The notes beneath the pieces are model-generated. The model was not told the origin of the DNA, made no database searches, and saw only the letters and a list, made by a program, of their open reading frames with translations. Below, piece by piece: positions 32,767 to 43,757 of a stretch of DNA of 64,000 nt (positions are counted from its first letter, which is position 1; every line of letters starts with the position of its first letter). The DNA is from Plantago ovata. Lineage: Eukaryota; Streptophyta; Magnoliopsida; Lamiales; Plantaginaceae. The position numbers and the translations under genes were made by a program. The stretch lies in assembly GCA_028274465.1 (NCBI GenBank), contig CM051456.1, forward strand, positions 79,036,753 to 79,100,752. The letters are read 5' to 3'.

Positions 32767-33131
32767 ACTATTACGCCCCGAACGAGTACCCCCTCCTTCT
32801 CCTCAAGATCAGTGTATCCAGTATAGAACTCATGAAGGAGGCTCGTATCGTACCCCTTGAACCGGTTGGAAGTATACCAAACCCAATTCCTTTTCCTCGC
32901 CAGACGGGAGAGTGTCTTGTACCCCGCCCTGTGAGCTACTTCATCCGGAATGTCTATCCTTCTGTCCGGTATAATCGATCGCCCACCTTGAGCTAGCTCC
33001 ATTTCGAGCCTCTGTCGGACATCTATTGCGGCTAGAGACAACTCGTACATCTCGTGGGAAGGTTGGGAGCTTGATGCTACCCCCTTACCCTTCTTGCTTG
33101 AGCCAGCTTTCTTCGATCCTCGTGGAGCCAT
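32767..33131 (-). pseudogene. TE4 env-position frame, first part
   Basis: Starts MAPRGSKKAGSSKKGKGVAS, strongly basic, likely nuclear. It carries WVWYTSNRFKGYDTSLLHEF and YTGYTDLEEKEGVLVRGVIV, the N-terminal core of the putative plant transposon protein type (compare VVEDFY and VRGVGVVF in TE2). TE5 is inserted immediately after. Related to the first frame of the SIRE-like extra protein (40411, 63215). Confidence 0.65.
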
Positions 33132-33134
33132 GAT

Positions 33135-34268
33135 TCCTACAAACAGCAGTTAGTATCTTGTACGACACAAAACAGACTTATGCATATGCAAATGCAAGAG
33201 TGAACATACGAGTTATATCTACACCAATCGAACTCCTCAAAATATCCATGTCTAGTCTAGCTATTTCAACATGCAACATATCAATGTAACTACTACATGC
33301 ACATATCACATTATGCTCTTACTAGACAATAAATAGCCTTGAATAATAAGGCTCAATTCATACCATAGTAGCAAAAAATCTAGCATCATAAATCCTCAAC
33401 TTCATCAATCATGCATTCTCCCAACATGCCCATCATTATCACATCAACAAACACAAGTTTAAACATGGGATGAAAGGAAAAGATACATTGCATAACAAGA
33501 TAGAGACATCTATTAGCAAAATTCTCAAACCAACAAACCAAGCCTAATTGAACATGTAATTGATAGTGAATAACGTTTCTAATCACACAAGTCATCAACC
33601 CATACATCATATAAGCTTAATTGAGGCATAAATAAAAAAAACCCCAAATTTGAAAAATTAGGGTTCATGTGAGATTACCTCAAATCCGACAATTTAATGA
33701 ACTAGGAAGAAATTTGTTCAGATGAAAAGAAAGAGCACGTAATGGGCTTCGATTGAAGCTAAAGAACACACAATTTGATGGAGTAATGAAGATTTTATGA
33801 ATGATTGAAGAGATTTTGAAAATTTGGGAATTTTTGGAGTTAGAAGGTGAAAGAGATGAAGAAATGAGGAAAATGGGGGGTGACCCCCGTTTTTCTTCCT
33901 GCAGATTACGTGGGGCGAGTCGCCCCGGGTGCGGGGCGAATCGCCCCGCACATCCAGAGAGCGCGGAGCTCTCTGGACATGTGGGGCGATTTGCCCCCCA
34001 CCTCCTGAGGTGGGGAGACGAAACTTTCGAAAAAAAATGCGGTTTTTTAATCCCCGAAAACCATTTTACTCATAAAACCACTCGAAAACGTTCACTCAAA
34101 CACAAACATAAGCACATACGACACAGAGATGAACAAATTCACATATGAAAAGCAAATTGTTCCATGTATGAATGCATGCAAAAAGTAGTAAAAAAGCGAT
34201 AAAAAACTTCGGGTTGCCTCTCGGATAGCGCCATTGTTTATAGTCTTTGACTCGACTCCTTCTTGCGC
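33135..34268 (-). other. TE4 noncoding spacer with palindromes
   Basis: About 1.1 kb between protease and env-position frame. Holds GGGGCGAGTCGCCCC, GGGGCGAATCGCCCC and GGGGCGATTTGCCCC at 33912-33998, with CCAGAGAG...CTCTCTGG (about 33954-33976) between them, and GAGAGGCAACCCGAAG on the minus strand near 34203-34222. The rest is AT-rich, with nothing recognised. Confidence 0.75.
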
Positions 34269-35438
34269 CTAGCTCTTCTTCTTGAGGGTACTAGACATCT
34301 CCTTCATGGATCTTCTCCTCATGCCACGAACCTGTGAATAAGAATGAACATAGACAGCAAGACCACAGTAGTTAATGGTGTGAGAAGCATCAGGTGGGTA
34401 AGATATGGCTCGCAACACATGTCGCTTGCCATCCACCTCATTGGTGCAAGTCCTTCGGTAGATGTCTATCACGGACCGTAGTTTGGTCAAGAACGTTCGC
34501 CCCAATAGAACAACATCCCCCATCCCAGGTGTAGACGCCGGCATAACTACAAAATTGGTGTATACAGAAGCTTCACCAATCTTAACCAATACGTTCTTCA
34601 CAACGCCTTCGGGTCTCACAAAGGATCCATCTGCCAATTGCACAATAGCCTTATGCTCAGATAGTTTTCCAACGCTACTCTTCTCAAACACATTCATCGG
34701 GAGCACATTAGAGTAGGATCCCGTGTCTATTGTAGCACGGACATCTTCAAGTTCACCAATCCCGACCTTAACATCGAAACTTTGAGGGAGTGGCTCGGGA
34801 TCCTCTTGCTCCTCTTCACTCTCATCAGTACCAAGGTCCTTCTCTTCTTCCTTGGCTAGTGGGGGTTCTTCATTCTTGCAACACTCACACTTAGCAACCT
34901 TCTTGATGGTGATTTCAACAGGTAGATCACCCACCAAGGTAATGGACATCGACTTCTCAGTGTTGCTAGGTAGTTTCCCTTGCTCCCTACTTGCTCCTCG
35001 GTCGATCAACTCTTGCATCTTTTGATGGGCAAGCCTAGTGCTCTCTTCCAATCGATCAAGCCTCGCCCTAGTCTTCTCAGAATCTTCTTCATAACGTTTG
35101 AGAAAACTTTGGGTGTGATCAACCATCTTTTGCAAGTTCTCCATCAGTAGAGCTGTCTTCGACTTCGGTTGCTCTTTCGGAGCGGGATTTTCGCAGTGAT
35201 CATTACCATAGTTAAGTACGGTCTTGGTTAGGGCCATAAGTTTGGCTAGCCGGTTCATATCCTTGATTGTTTCGAAACCCTCTTCTCCAAAATCCACCTC
35301 GAGGATTCCTACCGTCTTGTCCGTAGCTAGCTTCTTGAGTACCAAATTCCGTAGCCAAGGCTTCCTCTTCGCCTCCTTGAACCCAGTTGCCATCATCATA
35401 TGCAAGCTCCGATCTACACATATGAGCCCCATGCCCAT
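34269..35438 (-). pseudogene. TE4 protease region and linker
   Basis: The protease is in the second half: VRATIDTGSYSNVLPMNVFE with D-T-G, and GDVVLLGRTFLTKLRSVIDI. Before it lie a coiled-coil-like segment (LIDRGASREQGKLPSNTEKS, shared almost word for word with TE2) and an acidic linker. No RT follows. Confidence 0.8.
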
Positions 35439-36414
35439 AGTTCTTGCATATTCGGCAAACTTCGTTTGACACAGATGTTCCAGTGGCGCTCTTGAGGACT
35501 TGCATCAATTCGTTGGTAAAGCACTCGAATCGATCCCCATTCCCCCCATACATAGAGGTTTCTTGAGTAGGTTGAGCTTCAGGTCCACGTCTCCTAACCA
35601 TTGCTCTTGGATCCTTGAATTGCGAACCCTTAGCAAGCCTTTCAAAAACTGCCTAGACGACTTCCGCGGTTTCCTCTCAAATATTTCCACGGCATTGGAA
35701 GTCTACCACTTGTTGGTTCTCGAACGTTAGTCCATTGTAGAAGTGTTGGACTAGATCCGAAAGCTCAAAACCATGGTGAGGGAACTTTTTCATGAGGTCT
35801 TGGAACCTCTCAAACGCGGTGTTGATGGTCTCATCATAGTCTTGTTTGAACCTAGTGATTTGCGCCTTTAGCGCGGTAGTCAAGGTGTGAGGGAAGTATT
35901 TTTCCATGAAAGCTGAAAAAACCTTCTCCCAAGTGTCCAGCGAGCCCGCCGGTAGAAAACTGAACCATGACTTGGCTCTGTCGCCAAGTCCCATAGCAAA
36001 AACCTTCATTCTCAACTCGTCCGTTGTTATTTCAGCTCCGGGTCGTGGGAGTTGGTTGACGAAATCATCGATATCGTGCAAGTACCCCATCACATCTTCC
36101 CTTGCTAAGCCATAGAACCTCGGAAGTTGTTGGAACGCGTGGTTCTTGATTTCCAGATCACGAGTTACAGACGAAAGAACAATGGCCGGTCCCCTCATAT
36201 GATCCTTGGAGGGTTGAACCCATGCTTTCAGTGGTCTAGCTTCTGCCATTCCGTCGATTTCCTTGAAAAGACTGTGTAGAGATTCAGAGAAATCGGTATC
36301 CTCTATTTCCTCTAGTTCACGCCTTCGAAGTAGTCGCCTTCTTTGGTGGTAGACTCTCTCGATCTCAACAATTGAATCAGCATGCGGTGTTCCTCTAGAT
36401 CGTGTATGTCGCAT
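35439..36414 (-). pseudogene. TE4 gag (Athila-like), fossil
   Basis: Starts MRHTRSRGTPHADSIVEIER; core at HAFQQLPRFYGLAREDVMGY, LRMKVFAMGLGDRAKSWFSF and FPHHGFELSDLVQHFYNGLT; Cys/His knuckle CRICKNYGHGAHMC near 35430-35475. Close to TE2 gag in order and words. Broken. Confidence 0.82.
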
Positions 36415-36538
36415 ACTATATCTGTAACAGGCTAGGAAAGGAGTATGACAGAGAGATTAAATAGGAAAATAAAAACTACTAGAACTAGGAATTGAATGCT
36501 GAAAATAAATAAAAGCTAAACAGAAAAAAGGAGTATAG

Positions 36539-36556
36539 TCCCCGGCAGCGGCGCCA
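36539..36556 (-). other. TE4 primer binding site
   Basis: TGGCGCCGCTGCCGGGGA on the minus strand, three bases inside the LTR edge at 36560. Confidence 0.9.
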
Positions 36557-36559
36557 ATT

Positions 36560-37766
36560 TGATGAACGGTTTAGAACTTGTCAGATTCTAGTTAATCAAA
36601 TAAATTTGTATTTAGCCAAAGGCAATTCACAACTACAACGAAAACCGTAGTGTAGCAGTAAAATAACCTCGAGTGTCGATCTCTAAGGACTATAACTAGC
36701 TTTATCTAATCTAACTTAAGAATATAAAATCAACAAACTACTTAGCAAAGGTTTTTCTTATCAGATAATGGAGGCTGGTGATAGTATGATCATTCAAAGC
36801 ATAGCAGGTTAATAATCATGCATGAAGTACCCAATTGTTTTGCATGGAGATATTTGATCAATGAATTGTCCAATTGTGTTCGTTATAATTCAACACTACG
36901 AAGATAGAAGTTTTAGATAGATCAAAGAAGTACAGCAATAACTCAGAGTCTACTGCGCGATATAGCCATTAGCATAATTATTAACCCTTCGCTAAGAAAT
37001 CACATACTATCACCAACGAGAAGTTTAGCTACTCATAGATGTCATGCAATCAACAGAAATCATAGCAAGATTGAATGAAAACATGTTGAAAGATAAATAA
37101 ATATATATAGAAAAACTGTAAGATACAATGTTACCGAAGGCTGTCAATCACTGAAGAATCGCGATCTTACAAGCTCCAAAACGCTAAGAAAAAGTATCTC
37201 CTAAGCTAAGAATCCCCAGAACAGGCTCTGGAGAATTCCTACCTAAAACTAATGAGAAAGGTGAGAGAAAAGGTCTGGAAAAGTATGAAAAATGGAGAAA
37301 ACTAAGAAACTATATATAGGCATTCGGCAGGTGTGGGGCGACTCACCCCACACACCGGGCGAGTCGCCTGGTGTGGGGCGATTCGTCCCTCGTCCCGGGC
37401 GACTCGCCCGGGACCTCCAGTCGGTTGGTTACGCGTTTTCGATGCGTTTTTGGATTTGTTTTCCTTTTCGGACTCGGTTTTTGCCTTCTAGTGACATTTT
37501 AACCTTCAGACTCGGCCCCTAGACTTCAAATCCTATCCGGAATCTTCTAGATACTCCAATTAGGCCTTCGGAACACCAATTCCTTGTCTACTTCAATATA
37601 ATTGCCCGAAAAACCTCATTTTTCACCCCAAACCTGTAAAATACAAACTAAAGGGAAACGTGACACTATTCTAATAAAATGCACTAAAATATAGCTAAAT
37701 TAACATAGATGATAGCTAAATTGGTGAAAAGAGACTAAAATGAAAGTGTAAAATACACGTTCATCA
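36560..37766 (-). repeat. TE4 5' LTR (1207 bp)
   Basis: TGATGAACGG to CGTTCATCA, TATATATA at 37311-37318 with the CG palindromes at about 37335-37410. Followed by target duplication TCTCT (37767-37771). Confidence 0.93.
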
Positions 37767-38889
37767 TCTCTCAAATAATCCACTTTGTCCTTTCTAGGAC
37801 TGAATCCACTAAGACAAGTTTGAGGTTCCTTACAACACCTATCTAGAGCAATTCAAACAGAAACCAAAACACACTTCCTTCGTTTCCAACCTAACTAGAG
37901 AACGAAACCTTGTTCTCCACCAAACTTGGGACTTTTAATCAGCAACACTATGCTCGATTAAGTTCCCCCTAAATTTCACCCCTGAAAGGGTGTATTTTCA
38001 GTTAGAGAGGTTTGGGATGAGATAACTTGATTATAACTTATTCAGCTACAACAAGTAATCTAAGAAACAAAACTTTGAATACTTTGCAGTAAACAAGTTT
38101 GAATGTTTCTGGTGTCAAGACTTGTTCTTGTTCGAAAGAAAGAACACTTAACTAATTTCTTAGCCGTGTATGTTCTACTTCTTCACAAGTAGCTTTCTCA
38201 AGCTTTAAGTCTTGGAACGGATCAATGGCAGTAAAGAGTGTTTGAATGGTATGTGAGTTTAAGCACAAGTGAGAGTTTGATCACGTTGTTGACACACTTC
38301 AACTCTTTGCCGGATGACCTCTATTTATAGCGAATCAAGGGAGCCGTTTGAATTTCAAATTCTAAGGCTTTGTTCCTTAAGATGTCACTATCTTGCTTTT
38401 GTACTTTCAGCAGCGTCCTTTATTTGTCTTCTAGTCTTCATGTCCTTCGCGTGCATGCTTTGCATTTAATGTTCGTTTGAATGAGATTCAAACATTAACG
38501 TTGGAGCGCAAATGCAAGTACTTTCATCAAGGAGGGCACATATGTTTTTCAGCAAGTGGTCAGTCTCAGTTTGAGCAAGCACAACCTACTATGTCGTTTA
38601 GATTTTCACTTATGCAAGCTGTTGCTGAAGTTTCCACTTTCTGAGCAACATGTGCCTTTGTAGATACCAGACTTCAGAAATCTTCTAGTCTTTAGTCTTC
38701 GACTTCTTCAAGTTTCTGAACGGTTCTAAATGCTTCAATAGTTTGTTTGTGTAAACAAAGTACATCATCAGCAAATGCTTCAATAGGTTATTTTTCTTTT
38801 CAGAAAACAAGATACATCATAAGCGGTAAAACACACCTATCTAGCACCTACTCTAAGTCTTCAGCAAACGTTCCTCTTTTACAATGTCC
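37767..38889 (-). repeat. TE3 5' LTR, distal part
   Basis: Resumes the TE3 LTR after TE4. Matches the reverse of about 50095-51180. TATA box CTATAAATAG in sense at 38321-38330. The outer edge is approximate: homology to the 50 kb copy stops at about 38889, where plus-strand copia RT begins. Confidence 0.85.
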
Positions 38890-39975
38890 TCTAAAGCAAG
38901 CACAGCTTGGTATGATACCTTAGCTAAGTTCTTGCTGGATAATGGTTTCAAGAGAGGTGAAGTTGACAAAACCTTATTTACCATGAACCATGATGGCAAA
39001 ATACTCTTAGTCCAGATTTATGTGGATGACATAATTTTTTGATCTAAGGACAAGCACCTTTGTGATGATTTTGCCAAACTCATGACAAACAAGTTTGAAA
39101 TGAGTATTATGGGTAAATTGAATTATTTCCTAGGAATGCAAGTCAAGCAACTCAAAGATGGAATATTCATAAATCAAGCAAAGTATGCAAAGGAAATGCT
39201 CATAAAGTTCAGGATAAAAGAGGAAGAAAAACCTGAAAAGATCCTTATGAGTGTTGGTACCAAATTGGGCTATATAAACAAGATAAGAGTGTTGATGAAC
39301 AGAAGTATAGGAAGCTCATTGGTTCCTTGCTGTATTTAACAGCAAGTAGACCTGACATTCAGTATGTTGTTTGTGTGTTTGCAAGATTCCAATCTGATCC
39401 AAGAGAATCACACTACAAAAAGGCACTTAAGATACTGAAATATGTCAAAGGTACAGTCAATGTTGGATTATGGTATCCAAAAGATTGTGGATTGGAATTG
39501 GTTGGTTATTCTGATGCTGATCATGGAGGATCAACTCTTGATAGAAAAGTACTTCTGTAACTTTTCAGTTTCTAGGTACTAGATTAATATCATGGTTCAA
39601 CAAGAAACAAACCTGTGTTGCCAATTCATCCACTGAATCTGAATACATTGCGCGTGGTTGTTGCACAGCTCATATCCTATGGATTCAGCAACAATTAAAA
39701 GATTATGGTATTTCTGCAAAGAAAACACCAATCTTTTGTGATAATACAAGTGCTATTGCTATTGCTATCACGCAAAATCCTAAGTTCCACTCAAGGACAA
39801 AGCACATTGATATTAGACATCATTTCATTAGAGATCATGTGGAAAAAGGAGACATTGAGGTTGTAAAAGTAGGTACTGATGATCAACTTGTTGACATCTT
39901 TACCAAGCCCCTACCAGATAATACGTTCGCAATGCTAAGGTACAACCTTGGATTGATTGAACTACCTCAATAAAA
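38889..39975 (+). pseudogene. SIRE-like copia RT end and RNase H (TE6)
   Basis: Plus-strand block: [40 protein letters not shown], then RNase H words ([34 protein letters not shown]) ending in FAMLRYNLGLIELPQ. It starts in the middle of RT, next to the TE3 LTR, so 5' parts are missing here. Broken. Confidence 0.85.
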
Positions 39976-40410
39976 GAGATCAAATCCCGTGAATGAAGGT
40001 AAAATCAATTTGTGACGTTAATCATGGCACAGATAAACTCGTTGTTAATCATGACATGAAATACAATCGTGGCCATTGATTTTAAAGCAGTTTTTGATCC
40101 AACGGTTGATGTTACACAGAGAAAGTATGATCTGACGGTTTTTGTTAGTGGTCTACTACGCATTTAATGGAAAGGCTCCACTAACACAAATGAATCTCTG
40201 TTTTACCCTTGCTGAGAACTCAAAACCATTGAGCATCTCACATAACAGAGATACTATATAAATGAAGAGTTAGAGAAAGACAAAATTGTTTAACTCACAT
40301 TTCCTTTCTCTGCAATTTCTCTAGCATGTGCTCTGATTTACTTTACCTCCGGTCAAAAAGGAAAAACTCTTTTTCGTACAATTCTTAAACCCTCCTACTA
40401 CTATATAAGA
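39976..40410 (+). promoter_or_regulatory. Spacer with TATA box before the extra frame (TE6)
   Basis: Noncoding. TATATAA at 40255-40261 lies about 150 bases before the extra frame's start and is followed by GAGTTAGAGAAAGACAAAAT. The same arrangement, minus strand, is at 63349-63355. Candidate internal promoter for the extra frame; activity is inference. Confidence 0.45.
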
Positions 40411-43400
40411 GACGGCTCCCAAGAGACAATCCTCCAAGACCTCAAAATCATCAAAGGCAGACAGTGCTGGAAAAAGCACTGCTCCGGTTGAAAATCCGGT
40501 GAAGAACACAATGAAAATTGTGTTGAAAAGCGACCGAATAACTGAAAGACCCATGCCGCCTGCATATCTCGACACTGCAAAGTGTGAGCAGATGATGCAA
40601 TGGGGCAGATTTGCCAAGGAGAAGTACATTAGATACTTCTATAAACAAGAACTGGACGAAGAAAACGAAGAGGCGTTGAACTTGATCAATCAACAATGCC
40701 TTATTTTCTTCATTACTGCTCGCACTAAGAAAGTGAGCATGCTGGACAGTATGGAATTCTACAACAATGCAGAAATCCAAACCCTTACTAATGGACAAGG
40801 AGTCACTGAAAAAGTGATTTCTACCACAGTTCAAGGAGTGCAAATCATCCTGAAATTGATTGATTTAGCAAACATCTTTCAGATTCCAACTACTGGAACT
40901 GAAGATGACATCACTGCCACTGATGACGAAATTGAAGCCTTCTACAGTGATGTTAGAAATGAAAGGATGAAGAAAGGCGAGATTGCTCCCGTGACTTGGA
41001 CAAAGCACGTAAAAGAAAGCATCTCTGCCATTCACTTGGTTTGGTAGCTCTGCTACTCACCAAAGTCTTAGACTTCCAAGTTGGAGGAATTGACCAAGTA
41101 GGCTTGGAAGGTGGCCATTGCTGATGCATATCGATGAGAATAAAACTGAACTCAACTGGGCTAAGTACATTGTCAACAGACTTGTTGATTGTGTTACTAA
41201 GTTCAAGGTCAAGGTTGAAGACAACACAGTCTCACCATCCTTTCCAGTGATGTATGGATTGAAAATATGCTACATCCTTGAACATTTCAGGATTCAGCTA
41301 AGAAACTCATTGCCGATTAAGAAATCAGTATATAATGTTGGAAGAGCTTTCTACAAACAGAATGGACCTAAGGTTGCTGACAAGAAGTCAAAGAAGCCAA
41401 CAGCTGCAAATGTTGCTGAGACTGATAACCAATCCATGAATGCAACAGCTGCAGATGTTGCAAATATTGATCAGCAAGCTAGGTATCCAACAGCTGCAAA
41501 CGTTGCTGAGATTGCAACAGCTTTAAATGTTGCTGCTGACACCACTGCGGTTGCTGAAACTAATGCACCCAGTGAGAAATCTAAGAAGAAAAAAAGGAAA
41601 GCTGATGATGACACTCAAACGGCAACGTCATCAGCTGATCCTATTCCTAAGAAGGCATGGACAAACACTTACCCAAGAAAGAAAACAACGGCACGTAAGT
41701 CCGTTCCAATTGTCCATGTCATTCAGGATGACGATGTCCCAGTGGTTGCTGAAACGCAAGCCATTATAGCAGATGTTGCTGAAGTGTTTGCAGAAGCCTT
41801 CAGCAATCACCTTAACATTGATTCATCTGCTGAAGCGAGACCACATGGCAGTGGAAATGAAAATCCTGCCCAAGTCCCGTTAGAAGATATCTACATTGTA
41901 GATAATCTTGATGACAACACTCTGGAACCAGATAGTGACAGCGCTGCAGATTTGAGAAGAGCTGCACTTGCTGAAAATGTTGCTGAAGAGACAGTTGCTG
42001 AAAAAGCAACTAGTCCGGTCTAGGACATTGCTGAAGCTGCAATTGCTGAAGAACCACTTGCTGAAACTGCAATGGTTCGAGTCCCAGAGGTTGCTAAAAC
42101 ACAACAAGAGACAGTATTTGACGACGCATCTCAAGATGCTGAGAATATTAGACCTAGTTCACCAATGATCTCTATTGACAAAGTTCAACTGGTGCTGACT
42201 GACCTAAGCCAGCAAATGGACTTCGAGATTGAAGACAACTCCAACAAGTCAGTACACATGTTCATGACAAGTAGTGAACTTAGAGGTCAAGATGTCTCTG
42301 CTCAACTTGTCAATTCAGAGACAAGGGAGATTGCTGAATCTGCACAGCATTCTCAATTAGAGAAAGAAAAGAAGTCTGCTGAACAACAAGTCCCAGATAA
42401 TGAAGCTGCTATCATTGCTGAAAGGACTGAGTCACCACCTGCCCTTCTTCAACAGGTAGTTAACTCAGATATAAGCAAAACTTCACTATCTGAAACTTTA
42501 TCTTTAGCTAATATAATTATTTCTTTACAGACTTCTCAAGATACAAGTCAGAAGATTGCTGAAACTTCTGCACCAAAATCCACAACTCCTGTTCTGCAGG
42601 TAGATTAAAATTTTGGTATTTTTACTAAGTTTGAAAACTTAGTACTTGTATCTAATATAAAGTTATTTCAGGATGAACAATTCAAGGATGGTGTCCAAGC
42701 TCCTGAAGAAATGGAAATAGTACCAGCACAACTTAGTGTGCAACATGAGCTTGCTGAAAATCAGCAGGTAAATCATATTACAGTTTTAGACTCAAAAGCT
42801 ATTTTCCAAAACTCTCCTGAACTTAACTTTATTCTTATTCAGGCTCAAAAGGAGAACGATGAAGTGGTTCTCATCACTGAAGATCTTGAAGTTAGTTCTG
42901 AAGAACTATATTCAAACTTAAAAAAGAACAGCTTGACCAGAGTTGCTAAGTCTGTCAGCAACTGGCAAAGGTATAGACGGATGGACTTTTTCGATCTTCA
43001 CCTCCATCTGTCCAATGAGAAAAATAGAATCTCTCTACTAAGACTTGAGATATTTGTACACTCCATACTTCCAGAAGAACTTACATATTCTCAGTTAATT
43101 AGCTCAAATCTGTTTGCTATAATCAGAGAGAATATGAAAGCAAAGTTCAAGGGTGCCTCTCCAGCTGAACACGCTTTGATGATCAAGGGTTCCTTTGTAC
43201 CCGTGGTGGCTGATCCCCACAAAATCAATGAAGAAGAGGAAGTTACAAGTGCTGCAATGTACAATCATCTCGAGTTATTCATACTAACGGACGATGATGA
43301 AGAAGAAGATAATGAAAATATCCCTAAAGATACCAGTGATGATGAAGCCAAAGGTTCTCAGGAAAACAAGGACGATGATGATGATAATCAAGGTCCTAGT

Positions 43401-43757
43401 CCTGATGCTGGCGGAGTAAAAATGACAGTTGCCGAAACTAAAAATCAAAACACTGAGAATCAGCAAGCTGGCCAAACTCCCAGTCAGCACCAAGAATCTA
43501 CTCCCGCTCCTGCTGAGACAAGTACTCAAGCAACTGAACAAGTTGTTGAAACTGAAGAAGAGTACGCCAGAAAGCGTGCTGAAATGCACACTGGAAAAGC
43601 TAAGCTTTCTGATGCCGAGTTAACAACACTCGAAGCTAAGGTCACTGATCCAAACCTTGGAGAAGAAGAAATGGATGAAGATTATCAAAGAGCTTTACAA
43701 AATAGCCTACAGATTCATGCTAGGCATACGTAGAATCTAGATATTACTCAATCTTCC
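40411..43757 (+). pseudogene. SIRE-like extra post-RNase H frame (TE6), first two thirds
   Basis: Long coding-like stretch after RNase H. The first part (about 40500-41340) has KYIRYFYKQELDEENEEALN, DSMEFYNNAEIQTLTNGQGV and LNWAKYIVNRLVDC; it resembles the putative plant transposon protein of TE2 and TE4. The middle (41390-42600) is low-complexity, full of VAE/IAE/LAE and acidic residues. The third part (42850-43310) has SVSNWQRYRRMDFFDLHLHL and FVHSILPEELTYSQLISSNL. The end is acidic, with a UIM-like DEDYQRALQNSLQI at about 43673-43720. SIRE elements are known for an env-like extra frame, but no membrane segment is evident. Broken, a few interruptions. Confidence 0.7.

Larger units (their letters stand above)
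19712..37766 (-). mobile_element. TE4: Athila-like gypsy element without pol, split by TE5
   Basis: Minus-strand element with LTRs at 19712-20910 and 36560-37766 and five-base target duplication TCTCT on both sides. Sense order: LTR, primer site, gag, protease, noncoding spacer with palindromes, env-position frame (interrupted by TE5), 3' noncoding modules, polypurine tract, LTR. No RT, RNase H or integrase of its own is visible. LTRs, primer site and 3' modules resemble TE5. The LTR pair differs by a few percent by eye, suggesting an age of order one to two million years on commonly used plant LTR rates. Coding is broken in a few places. Confidence 0.9.
13799..38889 (-). mobile_element. TE3: SIRE-like Ty1/copia element, split by TE4
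   Basis: Minus-strand copia element made of 13799-19711 and 37767-38889. From its own 5' end: LTR (38889 to 37767, then 19711 to 19361), primer site, gag, protease, integrase, RT and RNase H, interrupted at 13799 by TE2. TE4 lies inside the LTR. The part after RNase H is outside the window. The order protease, integrase, RT is the copia order. Lineage is inferred from the long Lys-rich gag and the extra post-pol frame in its relatives to the right. Coding is broken in several places. Confidence 0.85.

Noticed and set aside
38889-38889. Clean insertion edge of TE3 with target duplication
   Set aside because: The partner edge is outside the window and the outer LTR end could not be fixed, so no duplication can be claimed.
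42947-43140. Duplicate of 45770-45960 as a tandem gene duplication
   Set aside because: Better explained by a second SIRE-like fragment joined after the inverted segment, since both flanks are element DNA.
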